Positions 22,853 through 35,600 of a stretch of DNA of 56,610 nt are shown here, one piece after another. The notes under the pieces are model-generated. The model searched no databases. It worked only from the letters and a program-made list of their open reading frames with translations, and had not been told where the DNA came from. Every line of letters starts with the position of its first letter. Within the stretch, counting starts at the first letter, position 1. Source of the DNA: Gonapodya prolifera JEL478 (lineage: Eukaryota > Monoblepharomycota > Monoblepharidomycetes > Monoblepharidales > Gonapodyaceae); the NCBI GenBank assembly GCA_001574975.1, contig KQ965747.1:387003-443612 (forward strand), given 5' to 3'. The translations under genes were made by a program, and so were the position numbers.

Positions 22853-23812
22853 TCAATCAGTTTCCCATTCCTCATCCTCATCATCTACCTCCTCCCTGCT
22901 CTTGGCTCCACACCACCGACAGTGTATCTTTTCGCAATCGTCGCAATATGAGAGACAAGCTTCGCTTTCGCAGCGTTCTTCTGTGAATTTGCGAGAGTCT
23001 CCGTACACGTCGACAAAGCTCCTGCAAAAGACCTCCTCACATAATTCACATGACGGTGGTAAGTGCTCGGGGCGCCACGTTCTGTAGCACTTGTCGATCC
23101 CGCAGGCCTTCCACCGATCTGGAATCCCACAGCAGCGGCACGTAGTCACCACGCAACCACAACCATCAAAATAGCGGTCCACTTCAAAAGTCGCTTCAAA
23201 ACCAGCCAACTCTTCCTCCGAAAGACCGTCATTGTCTTCACCGTGCTGACGACCACCATTTCATTGAGATCATCTAGGTCCTCAGAGAGCTCAACACGAA
23301 TTCCACAGACCCAGTCTTTGAGGCCAGCAAAGCTGCTTTCGCTGGTGGCTTTGAGGAATGACTTCTTGCATGTTGCACATGTTGAAGTGAGGGTGCATTT
23401 TTCGCATCGGTTTGATCTGGAAATCTTCGAAGGCTTTTGCCAAGGCAGCTCTCGCAGATGCCCATCGATATTTGAGGGAGCTCTGGCAAGAGTCTCGCAA
23501 GGTGCATGGTCCACGCCGTTACACTGTCCTGCAAATCCCAGCTTTCCTTTACAGCTTGAATCTCGCTCGCAGACGGTACGAGCATAATCTTTTGCAGACT
23601 GTGTTTTGGGCTACTCGACCAATCATTTTCCGCTGAGAGAGCGTCGGCAAGGTCCTCATAGGTTTCGCACTTTGTCAAGGAGAACGTGAACTTCTCGAGG
23701 TTGGGGAAGAGACCACCGGAGAGCGTCTTGACAGCTGTAGCCTCGCTGATTACGGACAGTGTCAGCGTGCGCACAAGAGAGCCGTCGCGAAGAACGTTCC
23801 ACTACATTGCCG
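22853..23812 (-). pseudogene. Decayed F-box/LRR-like Cys-rich protein, copy B
   Basis: Paralog of copies A and C. It reads LVRTLTLSVISEATAVKTL and LFPNLEKFTFSLT, then MGICESCLGKSLRRFPD; the frame then changes to NRCEKCTLTSTCATCKKSF and SFAGLKDWVCGIR, and changes again to GCGCVVTTCRCCGIPDRW, followed by the final Cys cluster CLSYCDDCEKIHCRWCG. Two frame breaks therefore separate the three parts (near 23425 and 23250). Its N-terminus is fused to the truncated C-terminus of copy C at about 23810. The late Cys pattern (C-x2-C-x9-10-C-type blocks) suggests zinc binding. Confidence 0.6.
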
Positions 23813-24818
23813 TTGGAGCTTCCGTCGTCGCCACTCGGGCAAAAGATATCCTCACACACTTCGCATGCCCTTGGTAAGTGCATGGGACAATACGTTCTGT
23901 CGCAATTCTTCAGCCCACAAGACTTCCACCCAGCCGGAATGCCGCAAGAGAGACAAGTTGTCACAACACACCCACAACCCTCCACAAACTTCTTCCTCTC
24001 CACTTCAACCAAATGGTCGTCACGATATCCAACACAACTCTCGCAATCACTGGCATTGTACGCTGGCTCATCATCTTCTGATCCAATACGATCACGACGA
24101 GGGGAAGACTGTGGTGTTTCATCAGTAGCAGGATCCTCATCTGACTCTTCACGAATGCCGCAGGCCCAATTCACAAGGCCCATAAAGTTATTGTTGCTGG
24201 TGGCGTCGCTGAACGTTTCCTTGCAAGTTACACATGTTGATTTTGGAGTTCATCGTTTCCATCGGTTTTCCTTACGTTTCGCCCTTCTCCCAAAGCAGCT
24301 TTCACAGATGCCCATTGATAAATGTGGGAGTCCTGGTAGCAGTCGCGCAAATTCCAAGATGCACCCCCCTTCACACATTTCTGCCACGCCATACTCATGT
24401 CCGAGGCGTACGCTATCTTGAAATTCCCAAGTCGGCATAACAATGCGTAGCTTGCGGCCTGGATTACTAGACAACCTGTTATCTTCCTTCTGAAGAGCCT
24501 CTTCAAGGGTATCCCAGATCCCCTCCCATGACAAGGAGAAGATGAACGTCTCGAGATTTGGAAAGAGGACACCATCGAGTGCCCTCATAATTGTCTCCGC
24601 CTCTATTCCGTGCAATGTCTTCGTCCGCACCATCGCACCGTCGCCCATGGACTGGCAGAGCATTTCCAAACCTTCCGGCTCGAAAGTCGGTCATAGAAGC
24701 GGTTAACCTCAATATGGCGACAACAGACGGCTGCGTGAGGTTTCAGCACATCACGCATGAGGCGGCAAGTCCCCAGGAGACGGAAAAAGAGCCCCGACAA
24801 TTGACGAAAACGTGACAA
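23813..24818 (-). pseudogene. Decayed F-box/LRR-like Cys-rich protein, copy C, truncated
   Basis: The most upstream part (MSRFRQLSGLFFRLLGTCRL, then VCCRHIEVNRFYDRLSSR) resembles the start of fungal F-box/LRR-type proteins. A frame change leads to LEMLCQSMGDGAMVRTKTL and LFPNLETFIFSLS. A TGA stop falls where copy B has a Cys-x3-Cys-like element (near 24252), then STCVTCKETF, WACGIREESDEDP, a long acidic linker, CGCVVTTCLSCGIPAGW, TYCPMHLPRACEVCEDIFC and GDDGSS. The last Cys cluster found in A and B is missing because the gene joins copy B here. Several independent breaks indicate a pseudogene. Confidence 0.55.
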
Positions 24819-25046
24819 GTATTTCCAGCGGAAGGGGTGGGAGAAGAGGGGAACGGCAGCAGCGCTCGGTACGACGGGAGAGGGAGAAGAGGAGGTTGGC
24901 GAGGCTCAATGGAAGAGGCCATTGGGGCTGTTGTTGGAGTTCGGCAGAGGAAACGGGATTTGGGAGGAATGAAGAGTGATAACTTAGCCACATTACTTGT
25001 TGCGGTCTCCCAGTGAACACCCTCTTCTCCCCACCCAACCATCGCC

Positions 25047-26485
25047 ATGCCTCCCCAATCCTCACAAATCACTGGGGCGAACAACGTTCCGCTCGCGAAC
25101 CCGCGCGCATTCCTCTCTAAGAACTCCGCAGTCTCGCAACCTTCCCGTCCTCCTCCCTCCGCAACCATCTCCGCACCGCCCGTCATGCTGTCCGACATGC
25201 CGCCAATGCGACCAGCCGCGAACGCCTACCCTTCTGGCGGTACCGACACGCCCTCGTCCGTGGCTTCCGGGTCCAGCGTGAAAAAGGACATCCGCAGGCA
25301 GATGCACAAGCACCTCTCCTCGGGAATCGCCCTGAGCGGCGCGAACAAGTCCGGCGTCAAACGACCTCGCGCCCGGTCTCCGTCTCCCGATGGTCCTCGA
25401 ACGCTGCAGCCTGCCGAAAAGGTCATCGTGCCACGGTCTGCCTTTGCCCAACCGGGGCAGCTCAAGGTGAGGACGGATTACGTGCCAAAGTCCAAGAAGA
25501 TGGCACTTGCGAACGGGACAGCAGGTGCGGCTGCGAGCGGTGCTGCGGGTGCAGCGACAAATGGAGGCGCGATAGGAGTTGGAAAGAAGAAGGACCCCAA
25601 GGCGGCATTGGCGCAGATTTGTCCACGATGTGGAGAGAGAGTACCCTGGGGGGAAATGGGTGAGTAATTCCTCTGAGCTCTCTCACCGGAGGAGGGTCAT
25701 TTTGATGCATTCCCTGCCACACACGAAGATAAACACATCCGTATCGAGCTGCTCGACCCGCGATGGAAAGAGCAGAAGGAGAAAGCCGAGGAGTGGAAGA
25801 AGACCAGTAATTTGGACATCAATGGTGAGTTTTCTTGGTTGCGCTCCCCATAATAATAACGACTGAGTGTTCTCCCAACCCGTCTCACTTCATAATTCAA
25901 ATGCTCTGGTTGAAACACAAACCCACGCAGACGACGTGATCCACCAGAATCTTTCCGCGATCAAAGAGTTTCGCGGGGACATCTTCGACCTGGAAGCCAG
26001 CGACGTCGACCTCAAGAAGAAGATCGAAGAACAGCTACAGCGACAGGCCGAGATCGAAAAGAAGGCGTGGGACGGTCACACTGCGACGGTGGTTTGTGTC
26101 CTCTCTCTCTTCTCTCTGATTATACAAGTTCGCCTAATAAACCCATTCTCTTCCTTCTCCCCAACCACACCCCTCCCTCCTCGTCAACCACAATCAGGCC
26201 CTCGTCGCACAAAAAGCCAAGCAAACCCCCATGGACACGGACGCCCTCGCCCTGCATCGCGCCAGGGGGCTCATACCTGTACCCAACGAGGCTCCCGCCG
26301 AATCAGCCATCGGGACTGCGGTGGTGCCCCTGAGGCAGGAGTACCCACCGCAGGCCAGACCGGCGTTTTACGGTGAGTGGTGTCTCGTTCCGTAGTGTGG
26401 AAGGAAAGTTACTGACTGAATCGACTCTTTGGTTCGTTTTATGTTACCAGCACCCCTGGCTGCATCGTACGGTTATCAGCGGTGA
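25047..26485 (+). CDS. SF3A1-related protein lacking SURP modules
   Basis: Five inferred exons: 25047-25659, 25729-25824, 25931-26088, 26198-26372 and 26451-26485, in frame with consensus splice sites, giving 358 residues. The C-terminal half matches the conserved middle of splicing factor 3A subunit 1 (Prp21): HIRIELLDPRWKEQKEKA, DDVIHQNLSAI, FRGDIFDLEAS, KKIEEQL and KAWDGHTATV, then LHRARGLIPVPNEAP. The N-terminal about 190 residues are Ser/Pro/Ala-rich and contain no SURP domain; a CPRCGERVPWGEM segment lies where SF3A1 has its ITGEKIPASKM-like stretch. The protein ends QRstop shortly after the Pro-rich region, without the ubiquitin-like domain. It may be a divergent SF3A1 or a truncated paralog. 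If the full SF3A1 lies elsewhere in the genome, this is a SURP-less derivative. Confidence 0.7.
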
Positions 26486-27070
26486 GCGACGATCTTACTT
26501 GGGGTTGGAAGTTGAGGGTCTGGGGGGCAGTTTGTGAGTGTTCGAGGCACGGAAACGGAAGTTGCTGCTGCTGGGCACGGAACCAGGGTATGTTTTTCAA
26601 CTGTAGAAGTCATTCGTTACTATAATTTGCACATGGTCGTCAGCAATCTGTGTGTTCGTTCCATCTCGTCAACCCGGTCTGTTGGTCGGCTAATTCAAAT
26701 CAACCACGGGGACAATGTGACCCGAGAAAGATCGCGGGAGCATTTTTGTCGGAGCTGAGCTGATGCAAAACCGTTTATGCACATAGGGTTGCGAGGCGAC
26801 ACCACGTTTTTCCTATTTCCTATTTCCTATTTCCTATTTCCTATTTATGTTACCTGGTTTGTTTGACCTTGCCTCGCTGACGAGAACATTCAACCACGGC
26901 CACGTCGTGACACATCCTCGGTGACAGAGGTCGTTTGGTTACTCAAGTCTCCCCAAAACCCTGGCTCGGTCTGCCCCTCCTCCATCACGTCACGGGACGG
27001 AGCATCGTTGTTTGACCAAACCCAAACCCCCACAAAATTCATCCATCACCACCCATCGATATCCAATCGC
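26486..27070. other. Intergenic region with a CCTATTT microsatellite
   Basis: Between the SF3A1-like gene and the carbonic anhydrase. A heptamer CCTATTT is repeated about five times at 26812-26846. Otherwise no supported gene. Confidence 0.45.
26812..26846 (+). repeat. Heptamer microsatellite (CCTATTT)n
   Basis: Five perfect copies of CCTATTT in the intergenic region upstream of the carbonic anhydrase. Confidence 0.85.
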
Positions 27071-28390
27071 ATGAACACGGCGGAACTTCCCCACACCGCA
27101 GAGCTCTCCGTACCCCAAATTGCAGGCAGGCCGCGGTCAAACTCGATCGCCCCTCGCCAACTCACACCGGCCGACGTCCTCGCGCAGAACAGGGCATGGG
27201 CCGCCAAGATGGAGCGAGAGCGACCGGGCTTCTTCGAGGAGATGGCGAAGGGACAGAGCCCTGAGTACTTATGGATCGGTGAGCGCGCTTGGCGACAGGA
27301 TTGGTGGCCGAGATCCTGACTCAAAAACACGCCCGATATATCCAACCAAACGCATCGTCATGAAATTGTTTGCTATCAGGATGCGCCGACTCGCGGGTCC
27401 CTCCGAACGTCGTACTTGGGCTCGAACCGGGCGAGCTCTTCGTGCACAGGTAAGGCCAAAAGTGGCTGACCTCCCGGGAACCGTCCGTCATTTACATTCG
27501 CGGTCGTTATTTGCGTAGAAACATCGCCAACTGCGTCTACTCTACCGACTTGAACGTGCTTGGCGCGATTCAGTACAGCGTCGAAGTGCTCAAAGTCAAG
27601 TACATTCTGGTGGGTCATGTGGGGCACTAAGCTGTGAGATCGTGATTTGGATGTTTGTGTGGCTTTTTTCAGGTCGTCGGACACTACGGGTGTGGAGGAG
27701 TCAATGCGGCCATGAGTGAGAGGAACAATTATTTTCTCCTTTCCGGCGCTTGCACGACCTCACACTCACCTGTCACCAGGCGACAACGACCACGGCACGC
27801 TTGACAACTGGCTTCTTCCTATTAAGGAGCTTTACGAGAACAAGGAGCCCGTGCTTGCAGGCATCAAGGATGACAAGCATCGCGCCGAAACGATGGTCGA
27901 GTTCAACACGCTCAAGAGTGTCGAGAGCGTGTGTCGGACCAAGTCGCTGCAGAATGCGTGGAAGTTGGGACAAGAGGTTAAAGTTATTGGTGGGTACTTG
28001 GCTGTTGTGCGGGTTCGGTCTCGCGGTTATAACACTCCACGTCTTTCGCTCCTCGTCCCCTCAGGATGGGTGTACAGTCTCGATTCCGGTACGATCAAAG
28101 ACCTCAACGTCGAAGTCTCGAGCCCTGCCGACGTATACAAAGTCACCTCCCTGCTCGCGCCTGGCGTCGGTATTGACGCAGCGTATCCAACAACCAGGGA
28201 CAGCGAGAGCACTCTGCGCAGGCCGGACGGCAAGATTGCTTTGGTGAGAAACGATGCGCAGGAAAGAAAGGACCTCAGTGGTCCGGGAGAGCTGGGAGCG
28301 GGAGCAGTCGAGACTGCAAATGCGAAGGGGGGTAAGCGAAAGAGAAGCTTTTCTGAAGCCATACAGGCGTTCATCAACCTCAAGTTCTGA
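27071..28390 (+). CDS. Beta-class carbonic anhydrase
   Basis: Hydrates carbon dioxide to bicarbonate with a Zn ion. Start ATG 27071 (MNTAELPHTAELSVPQ). After the first intron comes CADSRVPPNVV with the Zn-ligand Cys and the Asp-Arg dyad; then FVHRNIANCVYSTD, VGHYGCGG with the His-x2-Cys ligands, and KVIGWVYSLDSG near the end of the core. Several introns split it; the frame is kept across all of them. A C-terminal extension of about 100 residues (DVYKVTSLLAPGVGIDAAY onward) is longer than usual for the family and ends in KRKRSFSEAIQAFINLKF, possibly unstructured and basic. No targeting peptide is obvious. It supplies bicarbonate for carboxylases; fungal members also sense CO2 for development. 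Confidence 0.9.
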
Positions 28391-28644
28391 GCTAGGCTGG
28401 TCGGCCCCGGGCATGGATGCTCTATACCACATCATCATTTGGTTGTTGTAGTTTACGGGTAATCAACTGATATCATCCGTGGGTGTTTCTATGTAGTAAC
28501 CACAGAAGTATAGGTTCAGTCAATAAGAGTACCACTATCACCATGAGGAAAGTGTCAAATTCATGTTATTTCAAGGTATTGCGCCGTAACCCGCGCTATG
28601 TCGAAGCGTAACCAGGCGCCTTACCAATTGCTCGTCCTACACCC

Positions 28645-29322
28645 TCACTGATAGTATAGCCACAAGCCACCTCTCGGCGACGACGCTCTCAGTTCCATCT
28701 CTTCAATTTTAGACAAGTCAAACAACACGGCCAGAATCCTGGACCCGCGCCGGTAATGTTCCAGGATCACGTCCCTCACAGTCGGGAGTGTGTTCGTTTC
28801 TCCCAACAAGCACACGACGACAATGTCCGCGTGCACGCGGGCAAGAAAGTCTTTTGTCAGGTCACCCGACTCGAAAATACTTGCTCCGACTTGCTCCCGC
28901 GGAGGTTTTGAGGTGTACGCATCTCGACCAAGGACGGGAACACCGCATTCTGTTGCCTTCGTGCGAGCTATGTCGACCAACTCCTCATCCAGCTCGAGCC
29001 CAATGGCAAGTTTAAGTCCAAACTCCTGAACGGCAGCCACGCAGAACCTCCCGTCCCCGGCGCCAAGCTCCAACAGCGATCGCGGCTCGGACATCCCCGA
29101 AAGTGCCATCGTAAGTGCTTCCTGCAGCTAGAATGGATCAGTAGCTTTTCGTTTACAGTAAATCAGAGGTCTACGCACCTTGACGACCGCCCGAGATGAC
29201 GGGAGGTATGGGGCTAGCAGGTTGGAGTTTTCAATGTCGGAGTCGAGCATCGGGGGGAACGGCGTGCTTGCGATGTCATCGAATCCGTCATCGTACACGT
29301 CGGTCCAGAGTTTTGGCGACAT
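28645..29322 (-). CDS. SAM-dependent methyltransferase, FAM173/ATPSCKMT-like
   Basis: Two exons: 29322 to about 29180, and about 29128 to 28645, joined at a GTGCGT donor and TTCTAG acceptor. Product begins MSPKLWTDVYDDGFDDIAST; then LAPYLPSSRAVVK, LLELGAGDGRFCVAAV (motif I, SAM-binding), GLELDEELVDIART (acidic post-motif-I) and ADIVVVCLLGET. The layout (short, PYLPS...V near the N-terminus, motif I ELGxGDGR) matches the FAM173 group of mitochondrial lysine methyltransferases. Without a clear transit peptide the location is uncertain. The divergent gene at 29353 begins only 30 bp away, so the two probably share a promoter. Confidence 0.72.
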
Positions 29323-29352
29323 CGTGCGACGCGGGGATGGGCTCGAGAGAAA

Positions 29353-30655
29353 ATGGAGTGTGATCAGAAGAATTCAACCGGAGAACGAAGGAAAACGGAC
29401 AACAGTTCTGCAATCGACGACGAAATCCTCGCGCTGACTTCGATATACGACTGCGATCGAAATGATGGAGACCGATCCGTGTCCATACGCTTGTCTGTGG
29501 GGTCGTCAGCCGGAGTCTCTCTTGCGATATTCTTCCCGGACTGTTACCCTTCGACCGACCCCCGTTATGGGAGCTAGCAGCGGAAGGCGTATTGCCTGGA
29601 GCTATTTACGGCGACATTGAACCTTTTCGATTGTCCGGTGATGATTTGAAGAGCGCGGAGGATCGATTCGCGGGGTTGCGGGAAAAGAATAAGGGCAACA
29701 TGGTGGTTTTTGAGTGGGTGGAGTGGCTCAAAGAATATCTCGGGCAGAGGTACGGGGTGGACGAGCAGGAAGGGGTCACGGTGGCCGAACTTGGGGGTCA
29801 GTTTGAAGAAAACCATATTGAGGATCACACTGGGATGGTCGAAGAAGAGGAGGACAAGCCTGTCGCTGATATTTCTACGAGCGGTCTCGCAGAGTGAGTT
29901 GCGCTGGACCGAACGTCCAATGTATCATCAGCACTTCCAATACCCGAAGTCGTGTCTTCAGAACCGCTCGTGTGAGTGATGTATCGAGCTCTTTGATCTT
30001 GCCGCCTTCCATTATCCCTATGGAAACTTGCTCTCTCTTCATCCAGTGACCGGAAATCCGTCTTTGTCGCGCACATCACCGCCATCCACACACCCTCCGA
30101 CTTCCAGTCCTTCGTGTCGGACCTGCTCACGGACCGCCGCATCGCGCGCGCGACACACAACATATCCGCATACCGAATTGTGAAGCCCGCTGAGGGGGGG
30201 GGAGCCAAAGCAGATGCGTTGGTCGTGATGCAGGANGGGGGGCAAACCGGGTGCGGAGGTCGTGATGCAAGACTGTGACGACGACGGCGAGACAGCGGCT
30301 GGGGGAAGGTTGATGCGCTTGTTGGAGGTTGTGGATGCCCGGAATGTGGGTGTGGTGGTGTCGAGGTGGTGAGTGGTCCCGGGATGGCGAGAGATGGGTT
30401 GTGTGGTTTGTGAGAGGGCTGACTGTTCCTGTTCGCATCGTTCTCGTGCCCCAAAGGTGCGGCGGAATTCCATTGGGTCCCGATAGGTTCAAGCACATAA
30501 ACACGGTGGCTAGGAACATCCTCGGCGCAAGGGTACATCAAAGGTGGTAAAGGTACTGGAACAGGTTCGGGCAGTGCAAGGACAGATCGACAAACTGGGT
30601 CACAAGGACATAAAGCGGGGAAGAAGAAGCGATGAAGTCGATGGTCGTGCACGGC
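29353..30655 (+). CDS. YIH1: Yih1/IMPACT homolog (RWD + UPF0029), frame disrupted
   Basis: Inhibits Gcn2 activation by binding Gcn1, linking translation to amino-acid starvation. The N-terminal RWD domain reads ALTSIYDCDRND and FFPDCYPSTDP; the IMPACT domain reads SVFVAHITAIHTPSDFQSF, ATHNISAYR, QDCDDDGETAAGGRL, VVVSRW and GPDRFKHINTVARNIL, the last after an intron. Two breaks are visible. After CYPSTDP the frame shifts at a run of five C near 29560; one more C would restore the RWD motif. A second break is at the N near 30236 in a G-rich run, where the frame changes before QDCDDDGETAAGG. These coincide with homopolymers and an N, so they are likely assembly errors; a pseudogene cannot be excluded. 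The last exon either ends early (stop near 30549) or continues in another frame to a Lys/Arg tail near 30655. Confidence 0.72.
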
Positions 30656-30744
30656 TCCTCGCGGGTCGCCATTCTACTATTCCTCAACCAAAACATACCA
30701 CCACCATAGACCTAGCATTCACATCCATGTAACCACAAACGCAA

Positions 30745-32206
<1,462 letters not shown>

Positions 32207-32605
32207 TGGTGAAGGGTTGTCGTGAAGGGTTGGAACTCAGCGTTTAAAGGTTTGTCGGAAGAAATTTTGAACCCGGCACATTTTGATGACCTCTGAAAAG
32301 CTTCCATCAGGGTGAGAAGCTGAGTGGAAGGAAAGTCGAGACATGGACTGAGACGTTGAGAATACCCACATGGAACCTGTTGGCTGTCGTTGATTGAGGT
32401 GAAATCTAAATACATCCGATTTGTACAATGCTGTATAAATAGATCCCGACGAAAGAGGGTAGCGCCATCTGTCCTTGCTCCTCAAAACAATCTATTGGTC
32501 ATGAAATTGTATCAGATTCTCGGGTGGCAGCTCTGTCGGCGCCTTCAGCTATTGCATTGTCAAAGGATAATCGATTGAACGAAAATTCTCCGCGGCGACG
32601 CTTCA
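32207..32605. other. Intergenic region between LEU2 and the RasGEF gene
   Basis: No supported gene. It carries the LEU2 promoter and the 3' UTR of the RasGEF gene, both on the minus strand. Confidence 0.4.
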
Positions 32606-35600
32606 TCACAAGGCACCTACCGTTTCAATTTTCTCCCGAATAGCCTGCATCCACCGATCCAGGTCTTTGGAGTCATCCACCTGAAAGAGCACCTGTGCTT
32701 TCCCCGCTGGTTTGACGCGAAACACATTCTTCCGTTTCTTGTAGTCGCAAGGAATCTCGATGGAAGACGTCGACGAGAGGTCGATGATCTGTATCGGTCG
32801 TTTCTGTAGGAAGCAAAGAGTCGTGAGATCACGTGGGAACCGTTCGTTTCCGTTATACGAAACCTGCTGTGAAATTACTCACCAGATCAAGCACAGCCGA
32901 CGACGTTTCATCCGACCCCGAAGCTTTATGCAGCTTCTTCCGATAATGAAACATGAGCAACGACGTCCCTCTCAGCACCAGTGCCACCTTTGTCCAACTC
33001 CGGTTCGCCGCCCTTCTCCCTTCCACATCCAACTCGTCCTTCTTCGTCACGGTTCCCTGGAGAGTAGGTTTCTCCGACCGTACCGACGTGCTCACATTGG
33101 ATGCGACGCGGTTGTGTGAATTGTACGTCGCACTTCCTGGTTCACCCTCGGTCGACCCGGGCGAGTCCATTGCAGCGCTCAAGTTGGATTCCGGCGAAGC
33201 GACACTCCTTGACCCGCCCGACTGCTCAGACGATGTCGTAGCAATAGTCGACGGTGTTGCCAGCATCGAAGAGTCTCGGGAATGCCCATCAGGCACCCCC
33301 ATTTCATTCCCATATGTTGAAATCGTGAGAGCGACAGTTCCAGTGCCTGCAGACGGAGGTGGCGGAACGGGTGAGGGATTGGGCATTTTAAAGGATCCTT
33401 GGCTTTCATTTGCCGTCGAAGCGGTCGCGCCTCGACTGTTTTCATTGTCGCTCATTATCGCTTGGACGGGAGAAGGACCAGCAACGCTGCCTCTCCGTTC
33501 TCCTGCACCGTTTGTCTCACGCACATCCACTCCGCTCGCGCTCTCCTCGTCCGTACTCTTCCTGCTCCTCACACCACCGATCTTTCGTGCACTGCCCTTG
33601 CTGCTCGATGACTTCTCCTTTCCGTGCGCCTGCATCCCACCCTCCCTCGTTCCACCTCCAACCTCAGGCACGACCACATCCCCTCCAAGTACCATATCCA
33701 GAAACTTCATATCATCCGTGACTTCATCCTCAAGCGTAGCGTACGCTGCACCTTTTTGCTTCTTGTTAGTAGCGGCCGACACGGTCTTCCACTTGCGCTG
33801 GTCCAAGACAACGTCGCGGCCCACGTTACCGCCCTTGGCAGGGGATCGGACCACCATGGAGAGGTACCCGGTCACGGTGCGAGATTTGTGCTCGGGGAGC
33901 ATGGGTGCAGGGACCGAAACGGAGTCTGTCGGTGCAGGCAGGGGGACCGCACCACCTTGTCCACCTATCACAGCGACATCTTCCGCTTTGTTTGTGTTAT
34001 CCCCACCAGCAGAGGAACTCGAACTCCACTGCGGACTGTGCGACACGAGATCCGAATCCGGCGTAAGGAGATCCACGGGCGCCTGCTTCTCCTGGGCGCC
34101 GGTGGACCCACTACTTGAAAACACATTCGTCGAGCTTGGCGTCATGGCTTGATGGCTGGTCGTTCTTCCCACGCGAATCCTCTTCTTCTCGTCGCCGCCG
34201 CCGTCCTGCTCTCCACTTTCATTCGCGGGTGCTCGACTTGGAGACGACCCCGGAGTCTCCTTGGGTTCCAGCTGGTACGACATGGCGTAGAACGTGTCCT
34301 CGTGCATCGCGCGAAGCTCTTCGATGTACTTGTCCGACGTCAACAGATTTTGTAGCGCGGGGATGGGGTCGTAGTCGAATTTAGCGTTCTCGGCGGATTT
34401 TAGGATCTCGTCGATCGTGGTTGCAATCTGCAAAATTTCGAAAGTTATGTGCATTAGAACGTAGCGATCGTACTGGCAACTCACTTGAGCATCCCGCTCA
34501 CTCTCGTGCGCCGATCCCGGTCGTTCTGCCCGCTCCTTCTTTCTCGCCTCGTTCAAGTAGATGAGATCTAGCAACCACACACCAAGAAACGGTATATGCG
34601 CTTGCTTTGCCGCTTTGCGAAGCTCTTTGCGCAACGACTCGTAATTCGAATCCGGCGCGAGCATTTCACACATCTTGTCAAAGGTGGATTTATCCTTCCT
34701 CGCGATACCCTGGTTTCCAGTGACACGAATTGAGTAAACTGTCCGTTCGTGCACTGAACTGAATGCGCGCCTACTCACGCTCCATGTCTTATCCAAGCGC
34801 CACACGGGTGTGCTCTGCAGCCCACTGACGATCGCTTTGGCGCTGTGGAAGTCGTTCAGCTCGACACACTGCTTGGCTATTGCGATGAAGTGAGAAATCC
34901 TCGCCATGCGGCGTTTGACATTGGTCGACTCGAGAATCTCTGCGGCGACCCAGAGAGCCAACTGGGGACGAAAAAACGTTCGGAGCTTTTCAACTTTTGG
35001 AACAATTCATTTGTCGTACCTTGTTAAATTGTCCGGTCATTGCTACGATATTGGGAGCTTTTTGCCGGCGCTCGGCAGGTGAGTCCCATGCCATCGATGC
35101 GAACTCAGCTCTCTCGATTTTTTGGAACAAGGCACAGTCAATCAGACAAAGCTGTTTCTGTTTCCAAGTAGTGACTTTTAGCCTCAAATCACTCTCGTGA
35201 CGATACTTAGAACACTTGCCGCGATAATTTTGGTGTCAATCTCCAGAAAATCAGCCAGGGCTGGGTCAAAGGTGTGATTGTTCACTGGTGACTTTCCTAG
35301 ACCTAGAAAGGGGACCGAAATCGACGTGGAGATATAAATGGTAGTAGTAGCAGACAATCGCAACACGGAACTCGCCAAACACAGTGCCTTTGCCTTTGTC
35401 AGGCAAAACAAAGCTTGCCGATGGAGTGTTGCTACTTATGGGCAGACGAATAGATCCTTCACTTCTGAGTTTCCGATGGCCAAATCCTCGAGAAATAGAA
35501 CCAGTGCTTCCAAGATTAGTTGTGCTTCCTCTTAAAGAACTGCTTCCGTCCTCATCTCCCGACGGCCTTCGTCCCTCCAGAGGTGTAGGGGAATTCGGCG

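Noticed and set aside
26812-26846. Telomere-like repeat
   Set aside because: The unit CCTATTT is not a known telomere unit and the array is only five copies inside unique sequence.
32953-34152. Plus-strand ORF of 399 codons
   Set aside because: It lies antisense to the Ser/Pro-rich linker and PH part of the RasGEF gene, whose domains and splice sites are clear; composition explains the open frame.
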